A DNA stretch of 56,770 nucleotides from Verrucomicrobiia bacterium Tous-C4TDCM (GTDB lineage: Bacteria > Verrucomicrobiota > Verrucomicrobiia > Verrucomicrobiales > Akkermansiaceae), in assembly GCA_002304315.1 (NCBI GenBank), contig NEUO01000003.1, positions 1 through 56,770 on the forward strand, in the 5' to 3' direction. This document shows, one piece after another, positions 16,853 through 26,028 of the stretch (positions are counted from its first letter, which is position 1; every line of letters starts with the position of its first letter). Below the pieces are notes generated by a model that saw only the letters and a list, made by a program, of their open reading frames with translations, did not search any database and was not told the origin of the DNA. The translations under genes were made by a program, and so were the position numbers.

Positions 16853-17020
16853 TTGCACGCGCTGATCGTTCGCTTGGAGTCCTACGACGAGGCCGCCGCG
16901 GTGATTGAAGCGCTCGTGGATGGGCGTTCCGCGAAGTGGGATTGGGACGATTTCACATCTCCGATGACGAGAGATCCATTTTTGGAATCCGGTCGGCAGC
17001 GCCGTCTAGCCATCGACGAT
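16853..17020 (+). pseudogene. Fragment of a small hypothetical protein gene
   Basis: The first about 55 codons (HALIVRLESYDEAAAVIEAL..AKWDWDDFTSPMTRDPFLES) resemble small uncharacterised bacterial proteins with a 'G+..KWDWDDF.S....DPF' core. An upstream in-frame stop removes the expected N terminus, and after residue 58 the frame runs into low-complexity DNA and non-coding sequence. The start in the track is a TTG. I regard it as a remnant, in keeping with the neighbouring split gene. Confidence 0.45.
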
Positions 17021-17232
17021 TGGGGGATTGGGAGAATTGGGAGATTGGGGGCGGTGGCCTCGGGGAGAAGAGAGATTTTTTTGGGAGAGGGGTGGGCACC
17101 TAGCACGATTCAATTGCTTCCCCTTCGCACCCGACCGTCCAAGCCGACTAAAGATCGGCGTCCTCCTTCGCAAAGCCTACGGAGGACAGGCTCCCCATGC
17201 CCACCATCCACCATCCACGATCTTTCCCCGCC
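17018..17232. other. Intergenic low-complexity repeat and two hairpins
   Basis: Bases 17018-17050 are a run of GATTGGG(A/G) units. Downstream, GCCGA..TCGGC (17144-17160) and GTCCTCC (17160-17166)/GGAGGAC (17181-17187) form two adjacent hairpins. They lie 3' of the hemolysin III gene and could end its transcript, though neither is followed by a U-tract. The GTCCTCC..GGAGGAC hairpin with TTCGCAAAGCCTAC loop looks like a dispersed repeat of Verrucomicrobia; that is from memory and not checked. No gene is visible. Confidence 0.4.
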
Positions 17233-17892
17233 TCACCTGAGAATGTACCCCGCCGTCGCCACGACGTGGCAGGCGCTGCCGGCGAGGACGAAGAGGTGCC
17301 AGATGGCGTGGTTGAAGCGGAGGGACTTCCAGGCGAAGAAGATCACGCCGAGGGTGTAGCAGAGGCCGCCGGCGACCATCCAGGCGACGCCGACGGGAGA
17401 CAGGGCGCGGAGCATCGGGCCGAAGGCGAAGACGGCGAGCCAGCCCATGACGATGTAGAGCGCGGTGGACCACCAGGTGTCGCGTTTGCCGCGGGTGAAG
17501 GTTTTCAGAAGCACCCCACCGAGGGCCATGCACCAGACGATCCCGAACAAGGACCAGCCCCAGGGACCGCGCAGGGCGACCAGGCTGAGTGGGGTGTAGG
17601 AGCCGGCGATCAAGAGGTAGATGCAGGCGTGGTCGAGGGCCTGCAGCATCGGCTTTTTCCGCGGGCAGGTGGTCGCGTGGTAGAGCGTCGAGGAGAAGTA
17701 GAGCAGCACCAGCGTCCCGCCGAAGACGGTGGCGGAGAGGGTGCGGAAGGTTTCGCCACCGGCGGTCACTACCATGACGACCAGCGCGACGATCGCCAAC
17801 GCGGTGCCGAGTGCGTGGGTTGCGATGTTGGCCAATTCTTCTGCATGGCTCTCGCACAGCGCGGAACGAGGCTTGGCATCGGGACGCTGCAT
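17233..17892 (-). CDS. Hemolysin III / PAQR-family integral membrane protein
   Basis: The 219-residue protein has about seven hydrophobic helices (ALAIVALVVMVV, VFGGTLVLLYFSSTLYH, CIYLLIAGSYTPLSLVAL, LFGIVWCMALGGVLL, ALYIVMGWLAVFAF, VGVAWMVAGGLCYTLGVIFF, HAIWHLFVLAGSACHVVA). Family marks are the N-terminal EELANIATHALG, the STLYHA and D(H)ACIYLLIAGSYTP motifs, and the C-terminal NHAIWHLFVLAGSACH, whose His residues bind zinc in PAQR-like proteins. Haemolytic activity was described for a Bacillus member; a membrane hydrolase role is also proposed. Monocistronic. Confidence 0.92.
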   Translation of the reverse strand: MQRPDAKPRSALCESHAEELANIATHALGTALAIVALVVMVVTAGGETFRTLSATVFGGTLVLLYFSSTLYHATTCPRKKPMLQALDHACIYLLIAGSYTPLSLVALRGPWGWSLFGIVWCMALGGVLLKTFTRGKRDTWWSTALYIVMGWLAVFAFGPMLRALSPVGVAWMVAGGLCYTLGVIFFAWKSLRFNHAIWHLFVLAGSACHVVATAGYILR

Positions 17893-17971
17893 GGGGGGAT
17901 TATCGTCGCGTTGTCTCTGCTGTCGAGTATCTGGGCGGAACAGAAGACATCCATCGGATCAAGACCACTTC

Positions 17972-20617
17972 TCAAGGCACGCGCAGACGGTAGAAGCGCC
18001 GGGGTCCGGTCGTGGGATCTTCCACGACCACGGAAGCCCCGACATCCAAGCGAGGGTGGGTCACCGGTTGCCAAGACGCCGGATCGAGCGTGTCGCTGAA
18101 CTCGAGCACCAGTGCGGATTGGTTGGCCGGCCAGGAGAGTTCGGGGACGTTCGCGGAAATGCTGAGCGCGAGCGCCGGCATCGGCTCATTGGAATCCGCG
18201 ATGGCATCTTGATCGCGATCGAGGCCGATCCGCTCGCCGCTGCCCGGCGGCACGCCGAGCAGCGTCATCACCGCGCCGCCCGTGCCGATCGCCGCTTGCA
18301 ATTCGGCACGGGTCAAAGGTCCCAGTCCGGCTTGGTCGCTGACGTAGTCGTTCGTAGCCGGGCGGTAGCGGAAGCCGTGGCGTGCGCCGGCGAAAAGGCC
18401 GCGCAGCAGGAAATCGATGTTCCCCGCCGCAGCCTGCGACTCGAGCAGCGTCCAATCCGTGGAGGTCGCCGCAAGCGTGGTCGCGCGCGCGGTGCGCCCG
18501 TATCCGGTGGCGGGCGCGGTGCCGGTGTCGATGCATTGCACGAAGGCGCTCAGGTCGTTTTTCCGGAGGGTGTCGGTGGCAAAACTGCCGAAGACCGGAC
18601 GGCTGAGGAAGGTGAACATATCCGGATCGGTGCCGTCATGGACGAGCCCGAATCCGCTCAAAGAGACCGTCGTGGCACTGCGGACGAAGAACCGCTTCTG
18701 GTAGATGTTGCGCAGCTGCGGCACCTTGAAAGCCTGACTTTCCTGCAAGGCGGCCGCGGAGATCAGCAGACCGTTCGAGCCGGTCGGGAGCGAGTGGCAG
18801 GTATTGCAGCGCAGCCCCGTGACGTATTGGTCATTCAGATAAGTAGTGCGTCCCACGGCCGGGTTTCCCACCTGGCCGGGGAGGCTGGTCGGCAGGGTCC
18901 GGTCGAGGTTTTGATTGGGATTGGGCTGGAAAACGACGGTGTTCATGAAATCCCGGAACAACTCCGTGTCCGCGGCACTGAGCAGCGTGCCGCCGAGCAA
19001 CGAGACGAAAGCACCGTTGAAGGCCGTGAAGTCCGAGCGATCCCCCCGCCAGTGCAGGGGGCCGACGCCAACCATCCCGCGCAAAGTCTGCGTGATCATC
19101 GGCCCTTTCATCGGGTGCAGGTTGAAGGTCTGCGCGCCGGGGAACGGGGGCGGGTTGGGCTGGGTGACGGTATCCATCGAACCGCCCGGATCGCCCAGGT
19201 CCCACGCGAGTTCGTCGCGATCGCCGTCGATGTGACACACCGCGCACGATTGCGTGCCGTTTCCCGATAGCCGCGCATCGTAGAGGAAGCCGCGCCCGCG
19301 CCGGATCGCTTCGGGCGTGGGATCAAACATGCCCGCAGCCACTTCGGTGAGCACTTGCCCGGTGGCGGTGTCGATGACGGTGATCGTGTTGGAAATCCGG
19401 TTGAGCACGTAAAGCCGGCCGGTCGCCGACTGCAGCGCGAGCCCGCGCGGGCCGCGCTTGTTGCGGGGGTCGGCAATGATCCCCGTGGTGGGGCCGGTTT
19501 CGATGCGCGCGGTCACCATGCCGGTCGCCGCGTTGACCTTCGCGATGCGATCGCTGCCGAATGCCGCGACCCACAGGGCCAGGCCGGTCGAGTCGAACGC
19601 GAGGGCGGTCGGTTGCGCGAGTGCCGTGAGCTTCGCGGCGTTGTTCGGGAAGGTGTTGTAATCGACGCCCGGATTCAGATCGAATGGCGTGACGGCCGGG
19701 GTGGCGGACAACACCACCCGGGTGACGCGGTGATCGACGAGATGTCCTTTCAAGACCGGCTCGTAGCGCACCAGGTTGCGCGCTTCCGTATTCGCCACCC
19801 ACAGCTCGCCGCTCACCGGACGCACCGCGAGCGCGAAGTTCACGGTGCCGGTGCTTTTGATGTAACGCACGATTGTCCGCGTTGCCGCATTGACCTCCAC
19901 GACATCGTGGTCCGGCATGTTCGGCTTGGGATTGAGGCGGGCGTCATCGGCGGAAACGATGAGACTAACGCGCGGCGGCGGCGGCAGCGCGGGATTGGTC
20001 GGCGGAGGTTGGAGCGGCGCGATGACCTCCGGCAGGAGCGTCGTGCGATTCCCCGACAGTGCGAAGGTCGCATAGACCCTGGTGCCGTCGAGGCTCGCCG
20101 CGAGGGAGCGCGGGTTCAATCCTTGGAGGGCAATCGCGGCCTGCTCGACATGTGTTGTCAGGTGAAAGACGCGCAGAATGTTGTTCCGCGAGCAAGTCAC
20201 CCAAGCGCTCCCGCCGGCGAAGACGACATCCGCCGGCTCATCCGGACAGCTCAGGGTGTCGGTCACGATGCCGGCGGCGACCGAGACGACACTGACCGAG
20301 TCCGAAACCTCGTTGACGACCCACGCCTCGTCATTCGAGACCGCATTGACCGAAACGGGATCGATCCCCACCGCAATTTCGCGGATCAAAACCGGCGCCG
20401 CATTCGACGGATTGGAAACATCGAAGACCGAAAGCCGGCCATCCGGCGTGTTGACGGCGAAGAGACGGGTGCCGTCCGGTGACAAACAGACGGGACGGGT
20501 CTGATGCGACTCAAAGTTCACAAACGATTGCGCCTGGGCGGAGGCGGCGATGACCACCGGGAGCAAGAGCTTGCGGAGGGATGAGACCAGTCGACCAATT
20601 ACAAGCAAGACATGCAC
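17972..20617 (-). CDS. Exported YVTN beta-propeller / di-haem cytochrome c protein
   Basis: The 881-residue protein has an N-terminal signal segment (LRKLLLPVVIAASAQAQ), a YVTN-type seven-bladed propeller (about 30-440, repeats such as GRLYVLNRISNTITVIDTAT), then a cytochrome c region with two haem sites, CAVCH and CNTCH, separated by about 130 residues. The second half resembles MauG/cytochrome c peroxidase-like di-haem proteins (RNIYQKRFF, GLVHDGTDPDMF). The C terminus is a Verrucomicrobial tail ending RRFYRLRVP. It would sit in the periplasm and move electrons; the substrate is unknown. Monocistronic. Confidence 0.85.
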   Translation of the reverse strand: MHVLLVIGRLVSSLRKLLLPVVIAASAQAQSFVNFESHQTRPVCLSPDGTRLFAVNTPDGRLSVFDVSNPSNAAPVLIREIAVGIDPVSVNAVSNDEAWVVNEVSDSVSVVSVAAGIVTDTLSCPDEPADVVFAGGSAWVTCSRNNILRVFHLTTHVEQAAIALQGLNPRSLAASLDGTRVYATFALSGNRTTLLPEVIAPLQPPPTNPALPPPPRVSLIVSADDARLNPKPNMPDHDVVEVNAATRTIVRYIKSTGTVNFALAVRPVSGELWVANTEARNLVRYEPVLKGHLVDHRVTRVVLSATPAVTPFDLNPGVDYNTFPNNAAKLTALAQPTALAFDSTGLALWVAAFGSDRIAKVNAATGMVTARIETGPTTGIIADPRNKRGPRGLALQSATGRLYVLNRISNTITVIDTATGQVLTEVAAGMFDPTPEAIRRGRGFLYDARLSGNGTQSCAVCHIDGDRDELAWDLGDPGGSMDTVTQPNPPPFPGAQTFNLHPMKGPMITQTLRGMVGVGPLHWRGDRSDFTAFNGAFVSLLGGTLLSAADTELFRDFMNTVVFQPNPNQNLDRTLPTSLPGQVGNPAVGRTTYLNDQYVTGLRCNTCHSLPTGSNGLLISAAALQESQAFKVPQLRNIYQKRFFVRSATTVSLSGFGLVHDGTDPDMFTFLSRPVFGSFATDTLRKNDLSAFVQCIDTGTAPATGYGRTARATTLAATSTDWTLLESQAAAGNIDFLLRGLFAGARHGFRYRPATNDYVSDQAGLGPLTRAELQAAIGTGGAVMTLLGVPPGSGERIGLDRDQDAIADSNEPMPALALSISANVPELSWPANQSALVLEFSDTLDPASWQPVTHPRLDVGASVVVEDPTTGPRRFYRLRVP

Positions 20618-20718
20618 CTTGTCACAAACGTTGACAAGTTGATAAGGCCGGCGCCTTCCCGCCCCCCGCCCCGCTCGTCATCGCCAATCGGGCCGGCTTC
20701 CGACAAACCACGAGGTGA

Positions 20719-20913
20719 ATGGGGCCTTCTAGGATCCTCAACCGGTCCTGCTGGGAACTCGCGAGGATCGGCCGTTCCACGTCGAGATTCACCCTGCTGC
20801 CGGGCAGTCGGGTCCCGATCCCGGACACCGGTGAGCTTCCGGAGCATCTCTTCAGGATTCCCGGTGGCAGCAAAGCGAGGCTCTACATGCGGCTGAAGGT
20901 GACGCGGAAGTAG
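20719..20913 (+). pseudogene. 3' remnant of an exported-protein gene
   Basis: The frame ends FTLLPGSRVPIPDTGELPEH..ARLYMRLKVTRK and stops directly before a terminator. The final 'R.Y.RL.V.' pattern is the C-terminal tail that other exported proteins in this window carry, so this looks like the last about 60 codons of a lost gene. No start, signal peptide or upstream domain remains; 20618-20718 shows nothing coding. Confidence 0.45.
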
Positions 20914-20917
20914 CATC

Positions 20918-20949
20918 GGAGAGGGTGCGTCTCGCGCCCTCTCCGTTTT
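20918..20949 (+). terminator. Intrinsic terminator after the gene remnant
   Basis: GGAGAGGGTGCG and CGCCCTCTCC form a stable stem with a short loop, followed by GTTTTG. It begins 5 nt after the remnant's TAG and 49 nt before the asnS ATG, so it insulates asnS and supports the view that a gene once ended here. Confidence 0.75.
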
Positions 20950-20997
20950 GGCACCGGATCGCTTGCAGCAGTCCAGGGGTCTGGCTAGTCCTTGGCC

Positions 20998-22365
20998 ATG
21001 CGCACCCTCGTCCGTGACCTACTCCGCTCGACCGCTCCCGCCGACCTGATCCATGCCGCCGGCTGGGTGCGGACGCGGCGGGATTCGAAGGCGTTCTCGT
21101 TCCTGGAAATCAACGACGGATCCTGTCTCGGGAACTTGCAGATCATCGCGGACGTGGGGATTCCGGGATCGGAGAATCTTTCAAAGATGAGCACCGGGGC
21201 CTCGCTCGCGGTGGAGGGCAAGCTGGTGCCGTCGCAGGGCGGGCAGCAGGCGTGGGAGGTGCAGGCGACGGCGATCCGCCTGCTGGGTGAGGCACCGGAG
21301 GACTTTCCGCTGCAGAAAAAGGGGCACTCGACCGAGTTCCTTCGCAGCATCGCCCACCTGCGGCCGCGGACCAATCTCTACGGCGCGATGTTCCGCGTCC
21401 GCAGCCGGATGAGCCACGCGGTGCACCGCTTTTTCGCCGAGCGGAGCTTTTATTACATCCACACCCCGATCATCACCGCCAGCGACTGCGAGGGGGCGGG
21501 GGAGATGTTCCGGGTGACCACGCTGGATCCGAGCCAGGCCAAGGCGCAGTCCTACGCCGACGACTTCTTCAACAAGGCCGCGCACCTGACGGTGTCCGGC
21601 CAGCTCGAGGGCGAGACCTTCGCCTGCGCCCTAGGGAATATCTACACCTTCGGGCCGACTTTCCGCGCGGAGAATTCGAATACCTCGCGCCACGCGGCGG
21701 AGTTCTGGATGATCGAGCCGGAGATGGCTTTCTGCGATTTGCAGGGCGACATGGACCTGGCGGAGGCGATGGTGAAATACTTGGTGAAGGAGGCGCTGGA
21801 AAACCAGGACGGCGACCTTTCGATCTTCGAGAAGTTCGTCGACAAGGGCCTGCGCGAGCGGCTGGAGTTCGTGGCGGAGAATCCTTTCGAGCGGGTCTCC
21901 TACACCGAGGCGGTGGCGATTCTGCAGAAGTCGGGGAAGAGCTTCGAGTATCCGGTCGAGTATGGCCTGAACCTCCAGAGCGAACATGAGCGCTGGCTGA
22001 CCGAGGAGCATTTCAAGAAGCCGACGACGGTCTTCAACTACCCGAAGGAGATCAAACCGTTCTACATGCGGCTGAACGACGACGACAAGACGGTGACCGC
22101 GATGGACCTGCTGGTGCCGGGGATCGGCGAGATCGTGGGTGGCAGCCAGCGTGAGGAGCGGCTCGACGTGCTGCTGGCGAACATGGAGCGCCACGGGCTT
22201 TCGCTGGAGGACTACGGCTGGTATGTCGACACCCGGAAATACGGTACCGTGCCGCATGCCGGCTTCGGGATGGGCTTCGAGCGGATGCTGATGTTCGTGA
22301 CCGGGATGCAGAACATCCGCGACGTGATCCCGTTCGCCCGGACGCCGGGGCACTGCGAGTTTTAG
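20998..22365 (+). CDS. asnS: Asparaginyl-tRNA synthetase
   Basis: The 455-residue class IIb synthetase charges tRNA-Asn. The N-terminal OB-fold anticodon domain covers about 1-105 ([20 protein letters not shown]), and the catalytic domain follows with motif 1 ([12 protein letters not shown]..), motif 2 ([21 protein letters not shown]) and motif 3 ([13 protein letters not shown]). The SNTSRH and VSGQLEGE segments favour AsnRS over AspRS. The track starts at a TTG two codons upstream; the ATG at 20998 is the better start. Length is normal and no defect is visible. Confidence 0.96.
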   Translation: MRTLVRDLLRSTAPADLIHAAGWVRTRRDSKAFSFLEINDGSCLGNLQIIADVGIPGSENLSKMSTGASLAVEGKLVPSQGGQQAWEVQATAIRLLGEAPEDFPLQKKGHSTEFLRSIAHLRPRTNLYGAMFRVRSRMSHAVHRFFAERSFYYIHTPIITASDCEGAGEMFRVTTLDPSQAKAQSYADDFFNKAAHLTVSGQLEGETFACALGNIYTFGPTFRAENSNTSRHAAEFWMIEPEMAFCDLQGDMDLAEAMVKYLVKEALENQDGDLSIFEKFVDKGLRERLEFVAENPFERVSYTEAVAILQKSGKSFEYPVEYGLNLQSEHERWLTEEHFKKPTTVFNYPKEIKPFYMRLNDDDKTVTAMDLLVPGIGEIVGGSQREERLDVLLANMERHGLSLEDYGWYVDTRKYGTVPHAGFGMGFERMLMFVTGMQNIRDVIPFARTPGHCEF

Positions 22366-22466
22366 AGGGTCGGCCCGCGCCGAGCACGGGCGCTGCAGTG
22401 GGGAGCCCGGGGTGGGGAAATTTTCTGATAGCTCCGGGAAAAATCCGCGGTTACCCGAATAGGTAG

Positions 22467-22494
22467 TTGTCAGACAGGTTTCCCTGTGTATTTA
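22467..22494 (+). promoter_or_regulatory. Sigma70-like promoter of the Verru_Chthon A gene
   Basis: TTGTCA (22467-22472) and TATTTA (22489-22494) are separated by 16 nt and end 27 nt before the ATG at 22522. The spacer contains the small inverted repeat CAGG-TTTC-CCTG, a possible operator. No Shine-Dalgarno sequence is visible before the ATG. Confidence 0.5.
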
Positions 22495-22521
22495 CATTCG
22501 CAAACCTAGTCTGAAATTCTG

Positions 22522-25500
22522 ATGAAAAACCCACCGACCGGAGGTGTCTCTTCTTTGCGCCGGCATTCGCCAGCCCGCCAGCAGCCGCGCGGCTTCGCTC
22601 TCGTGATTTCCCTGTCGCTGATGGTCTTGCTGACCATCCTGGCAGTCGGCCTGCTCGGGCTTTCGAGTGTTTCGCTGGCCACGGCCACCCGGGAAACCGA
22701 TCTGGCCGAAGCGCGTGCGAATGCCCGCATGTCACTCGCCCTGGCGATCGCCCAGCTCCAGAAACAGACCGGCCCCGATCAGCGGGTGACGATCACGGCC
22801 GACCAGCTTGCTTCCAGTTCCGATGGCACGGCATCCGCGGCCGCCGCGGACCGCCGCCACTGGGCTGGGGTTTACCGCTCCTGGCCGACCACCGCGACGA
22901 CTCGCCCGACCCCCGAGTTCCTGACTTGGCTGGTGTCCGGTGAGACGAAGGAAATCGCGAAGACGGAAACGGCGAAGACCAGCGGCAGCGGTGACGATGC
23001 CGTTACGCTCGTTGGGGCGGGGACGGTCGGTAGCGAGCCCGACGGTTTTGTGAAAGCTCCTGCCCTCCGGGTGAATTCTCCTTCCGGCGGTTCTGCGCGG
23101 CTCGCTTGGTGGTCCGGTGATCAGGGCACCAAGGCTGCTATGGCCACGCCTCCGGTTTCCACCGACGAGTCTTTTGCGGCCTTGCGGGCAAGCTTGCAAG
23201 CCGCCCCCCGAAATGCCGTGGAACTGGCAGACACAGGCAGCGAAAAGCCTTTCAAGGATCTCGACTCGTCCGATCCGCGCTTGTCTTTGGTCACCGATTG
23301 GCAGCAGTCGGCCTTTTTCGCCTCCAACCCTACGGCTCCGCGGCCGCTCTTCCACGATCTGGCACCCTACTCCACCGGATTGCTCACCAACGTCCGCGCC
23401 GGCGGCTTCCGCAAGGACCTCTCGATGCAACTCGAGCGCAGCTCGTCCCAAGCACCAAAAACGCCGCTCTACACGGTGAGCGGGGAAGCCGGCATCAACC
23501 TTCAGGAACTCTGGGTTTACTACAACCTGTACAAGGATCTGAAAACCACCGGTGGTGCGACCTTTACCACCGGCGGCCGCATCGCGGGAGGCACTCGGTA
23601 TCTCGAACTCGAGCCCTCCGCCGCCGCTTGCCAGAACGACGACGAGTTTCACTTCAAACAGCCCGTCATTGTCAGCTACCAGATGGTTTTCTCGTTCGAG
23701 ACGCGTCCGGTGGATTCCAACGGCACGATGGTCAATCGGCTGCATCTCGTGGTCGATCCCATCCTGACCCTCTGGAACCCTCTCGACGTCCCGGTTGTGG
23801 TCCCGACGACTTCGTTCTTTTCGGTCAAATACTGGCAGGTCCCCTATGATCTGACTATTTCGGTCAATGGAGCGGGTAAGAAAACCTTCCCCTTCGCTGC
23901 ATCACTTTCCGGGGTTTCGGGCGATAGCAATTACCTGAGCATTCGCGTCGGCGAACTCCAGCAACTGGCCTTCAAGCCGGGTGAAGTCATCAAGGTGTCA
24001 CAAAGCGGGGACACCATCGTGAGGACCGCCCCGATCGGGCACAATCTCGCCGGCAAGTCCGGCTTCAACTACGGCGGCGGGGTCTCGCTGCCAGTCCGTG
24101 ATCTCAACGGAGCCTTTCTGGACCTGGCGGCGAACGATGTCATCACCTACGAAACCAAGGCCAACAACCTGACCTCGGGCAAGACCAGCAGCAGCGGCAA
24201 CAGCATCACCGGGGCCAACCAGCACTCCCGTCATTTCTCGCTCATGCACCACGAATGGTATGTCGGTGCGGATCGTGGTGCCGACAGCCTCGGAATTGGC
24301 GGGATTTACATGGACTACGATTTCGGGAACAAGCGACTGAAGGCCGCTGAGACCCGTGCGAGCAACGAGCCTGGAACCAAGCCCTCAGGCGAACGGCTCT
24401 ATGCCGACCGTTTCCCCGAGGTTTTCCGGCCGGTCCGCAGCCAGGACTCGCGGCCGCTTTCGGTCGCCGAGATCAACGCCCGCAAGGCCCCTTTCATGTT
24501 GCTCTCGTTCAACGCCAAGACCGAGAATGGCTCGGACCTCGGCACCCGTTACCTTTCCCGTTTCAACCCCAAGGTGTTTCATGTCGATTTCTACGACCTG
24601 ACCCAGCGCGATCGCGACATGCTGCCCTACGAATTCTCGGTCGAGCCGCTGGTCAGTTGGAAGAACCGCAGTCTCGAAGTCAGCACCAACGGCAACGCCT
24701 ACTTCGGCGGATCGATGAACGCCGAATTCGGAAACAGCTTCGTCACCAGCCACTCGGTGCCGCGCGAGCCCATCGTCTCCCTCGCCGCCTTCCAGCACTC
24801 CTTCGCCAACGGCTTCGAACTCAACAAGCCGAAGTATGGATACGCCACCATCAACGTCCGCGAGCCACTGCTTCCTCAAATCAGCCATGCGATCGGTAAC
24901 TCGATGGCTCCCTCGATGATGACTTCCGACCAGACGCAGGGTGCCCTCAGCGGCGGTCGTCCGATGGCCGACCACTCCTACCTCGCCAACCAGGCGCTGT
25001 GGGACGAATGGATGTTCTCGGGGATCGCTCCTCAGACCGTCAGCACCTTCGGCAAGACGCGCGCCCAGCGGGTGGTTGCCGAGGATTTCCTCAACGGCAA
25101 GGGCAAGCTGCCGGTCGTCCGCTTCCAGCCCGACACCGATGGCAGCGATCCTGCCAAGCTGCTGGCCAGCTTTTTCACCGGTGCCACACCTAGCGATGCC
25201 GCGACCCGCGACATCGCCAGCCTGATCCGCGTCGACGGCCTTTTTAACGTGAATTCCACTTCCGTTGAAGCGTGGAAATCCGTGCTCGGCGCGCTCAAGG
25301 GCCGCCGGGTGGTGGTGCGCGACGCCACCGGTGCCGAATCTCTTGGCGAAGGCGGCAAGCTGACTCCGGTCGCCAACCTGCATTCCCCGCAGAACGTCAT
25401 CGCAGAGGGCAATGGCAACATCGACGTGAAAGAGCCGAACCAGTGGGTCGGCCGCCGCGTGCTGGAGGACGAAGAGATCGACTCGCTGGCCCGGGCGATC

Positions 25501-26016
25501 GTGAAAGAAGTCCGCAAACGCGGGCCATTCCTTTGCCTGGCGGATTTCGTCAACCGCCGCCCCGGCAGTGATAAAGAACTCGCCCGCGCCGGCACCATCC
25601 AGAGCGCGCTTGACGCAGAGGATGTGGAAATCAACTCCGCGTTCCGCACCGGCACCCGCGCGGTGGGTTCGACCGTTTCCGCGCGCATGGCGTTCCCGAA
25701 GGCGGAGGAAGGTCCGGCCGGCTTCGGCAGCCCGGGAATCGTCAAGCAGGCCGATATCCTCACCCCGATCTCTCCGGTCCTGTCGGCCCGCTCGGACAGC
25801 TTCATTATCCGTTCCTACGGCGAGTCGGTGGACAAAAACGGCAAAGTGCTGGCCCGCGCCTGGTGCGAGGCGGTGGTCGAGCGGGATAAGAACTTCGTCG
25901 ATGAAAGCGACAAGCCGGAAGCCTTGCTGACCAGCCTCAAGAGCAACGCCAACAAGATCTTCGGCCGCCGCTATGAAATCACATCGTTTCGCTGGCTTCA
26001 TCCCGACGAAGTCTGA
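22522..26016 (+). CDS. Verru_Chthon cassette protein A (prepilin-like, very large)
   Basis: The 1164-residue protein has the type IV prepilin/PilX-like N terminus, RGFALVISLSLMVLLTILAV, preceded by a basic stretch of about 23 residues; cleavage before the Phe would leave a membrane helix. After it come ETDLAEARANARMSLALAIAQLQ and a long extracellular part with no catalytic motif that I recognise. The C terminus (VVRDATG.., LADFVNRRPG) has helix-hairpin-like segments of the kind seen in GspK-type minor pseudopilins. This matches the Verru_Chthon_A family, usually one of a four-gene A-D cassette; B-D are not adjacent here. A putative promoter lies just upstream and an exported partner gene follows after 12 nt. 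Confidence 0.86.
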   Translation: MKNPPTGGVSSLRRHSPARQQPRGFALVISLSLMVLLTILAVGLLGLSSVSLATATRETDLAEARANARMSLALAIAQLQKQTGPDQRVTITADQLASSSDGTASAAAADRRHWAGVYRSWPTTATTRPTPEFLTWLVSGETKEIAKTETAKTSGSGDDAVTLVGAGTVGSEPDGFVKAPALRVNSPSGGSARLAWWSGDQGTKAAMATPPVSTDESFAALRASLQAAPRNAVELADTGSEKPFKDLDSSDPRLSLVTDWQQSAFFASNPTAPRPLFHDLAPYSTGLLTNVRAGGFRKDLSMQLERSSSQAPKTPLYTVSGEAGINLQELWVYYNLYKDLKTTGGATFTTGGRIAGGTRYLELEPSAAACQNDDEFHFKQPVIVSYQMVFSFETRPVDSNGTMVNRLHLVVDPILTLWNPLDVPVVVPTTSFFSVKYWQVPYDLTISVNGAGKKTFPFAASLSGVSGDSNYLSIRVGELQQLAFKPGEVIKVSQSGDTIVRTAPIGHNLAGKSGFNYGGGVSLPVRDLNGAFLDLAANDVITYETKANNLTSGKTSSSGNSITGANQHSRHFSLMHHEWYVGADRGADSLGIGGIYMDYDFGNKRLKAAETRASNEPGTKPSGERLYADRFPEVFRPVRSQDSRPLSVAEINARKAPFMLLSFNAKTENGSDLGTRYLSRFNPKVFHVDFYDLTQRDRDMLPYEFSVEPLVSWKNRSLEVSTNGNAYFGGSMNAEFGNSFVTSHSVPREPIVSLAAFQHSFANGFELNKPKYGYATINVREPLLPQISHAIGNSMAPSMMTSDQTQGALSGGRPMADHSYLANQALWDEWMFSGIAPQTVSTFGKTRAQRVVAEDFLNGKGKLPVVRFQPDTDGSDPAKLLASFFTGATPSDAATRDIASLIRVDGLFNVNSTSVEAWKSVLGALKGRRVVVRDATGAESLGEGGKLTPVANLHSPQNVIAEGNGNIDVKEPNQWVGRRVLEDEEIDSLARAIVKEVRKRGPFLCLADFVNRRPGSDKELARAGTIQSALDAEDVEINSAFRTGTRAVGSTVSARMAFPKAEEGPAGFGSPGIVKQADILTPISPVLSARSDSFIIRSYGESVDKNGKVLARAWCEAVVERDKNFVDESDKPEALLTSLKSNANKIFGRRYEITSFRWLHPDEV

Positions 26017-26028
26017 TACGCCACGCCC

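Noticed and set aside
17018-17050. GATTGGG units as a second CRISPR or a telomere-like array
   Set aside because: Units are short, directly joined and irregular, without spacers.
22366-22466. Possible tRNA gene between asnS and Verru_Chthon A
   Set aside because: The GC-rich stretch has no TPsiC (GGTTCRA) box and no cloverleaf could be drawn.
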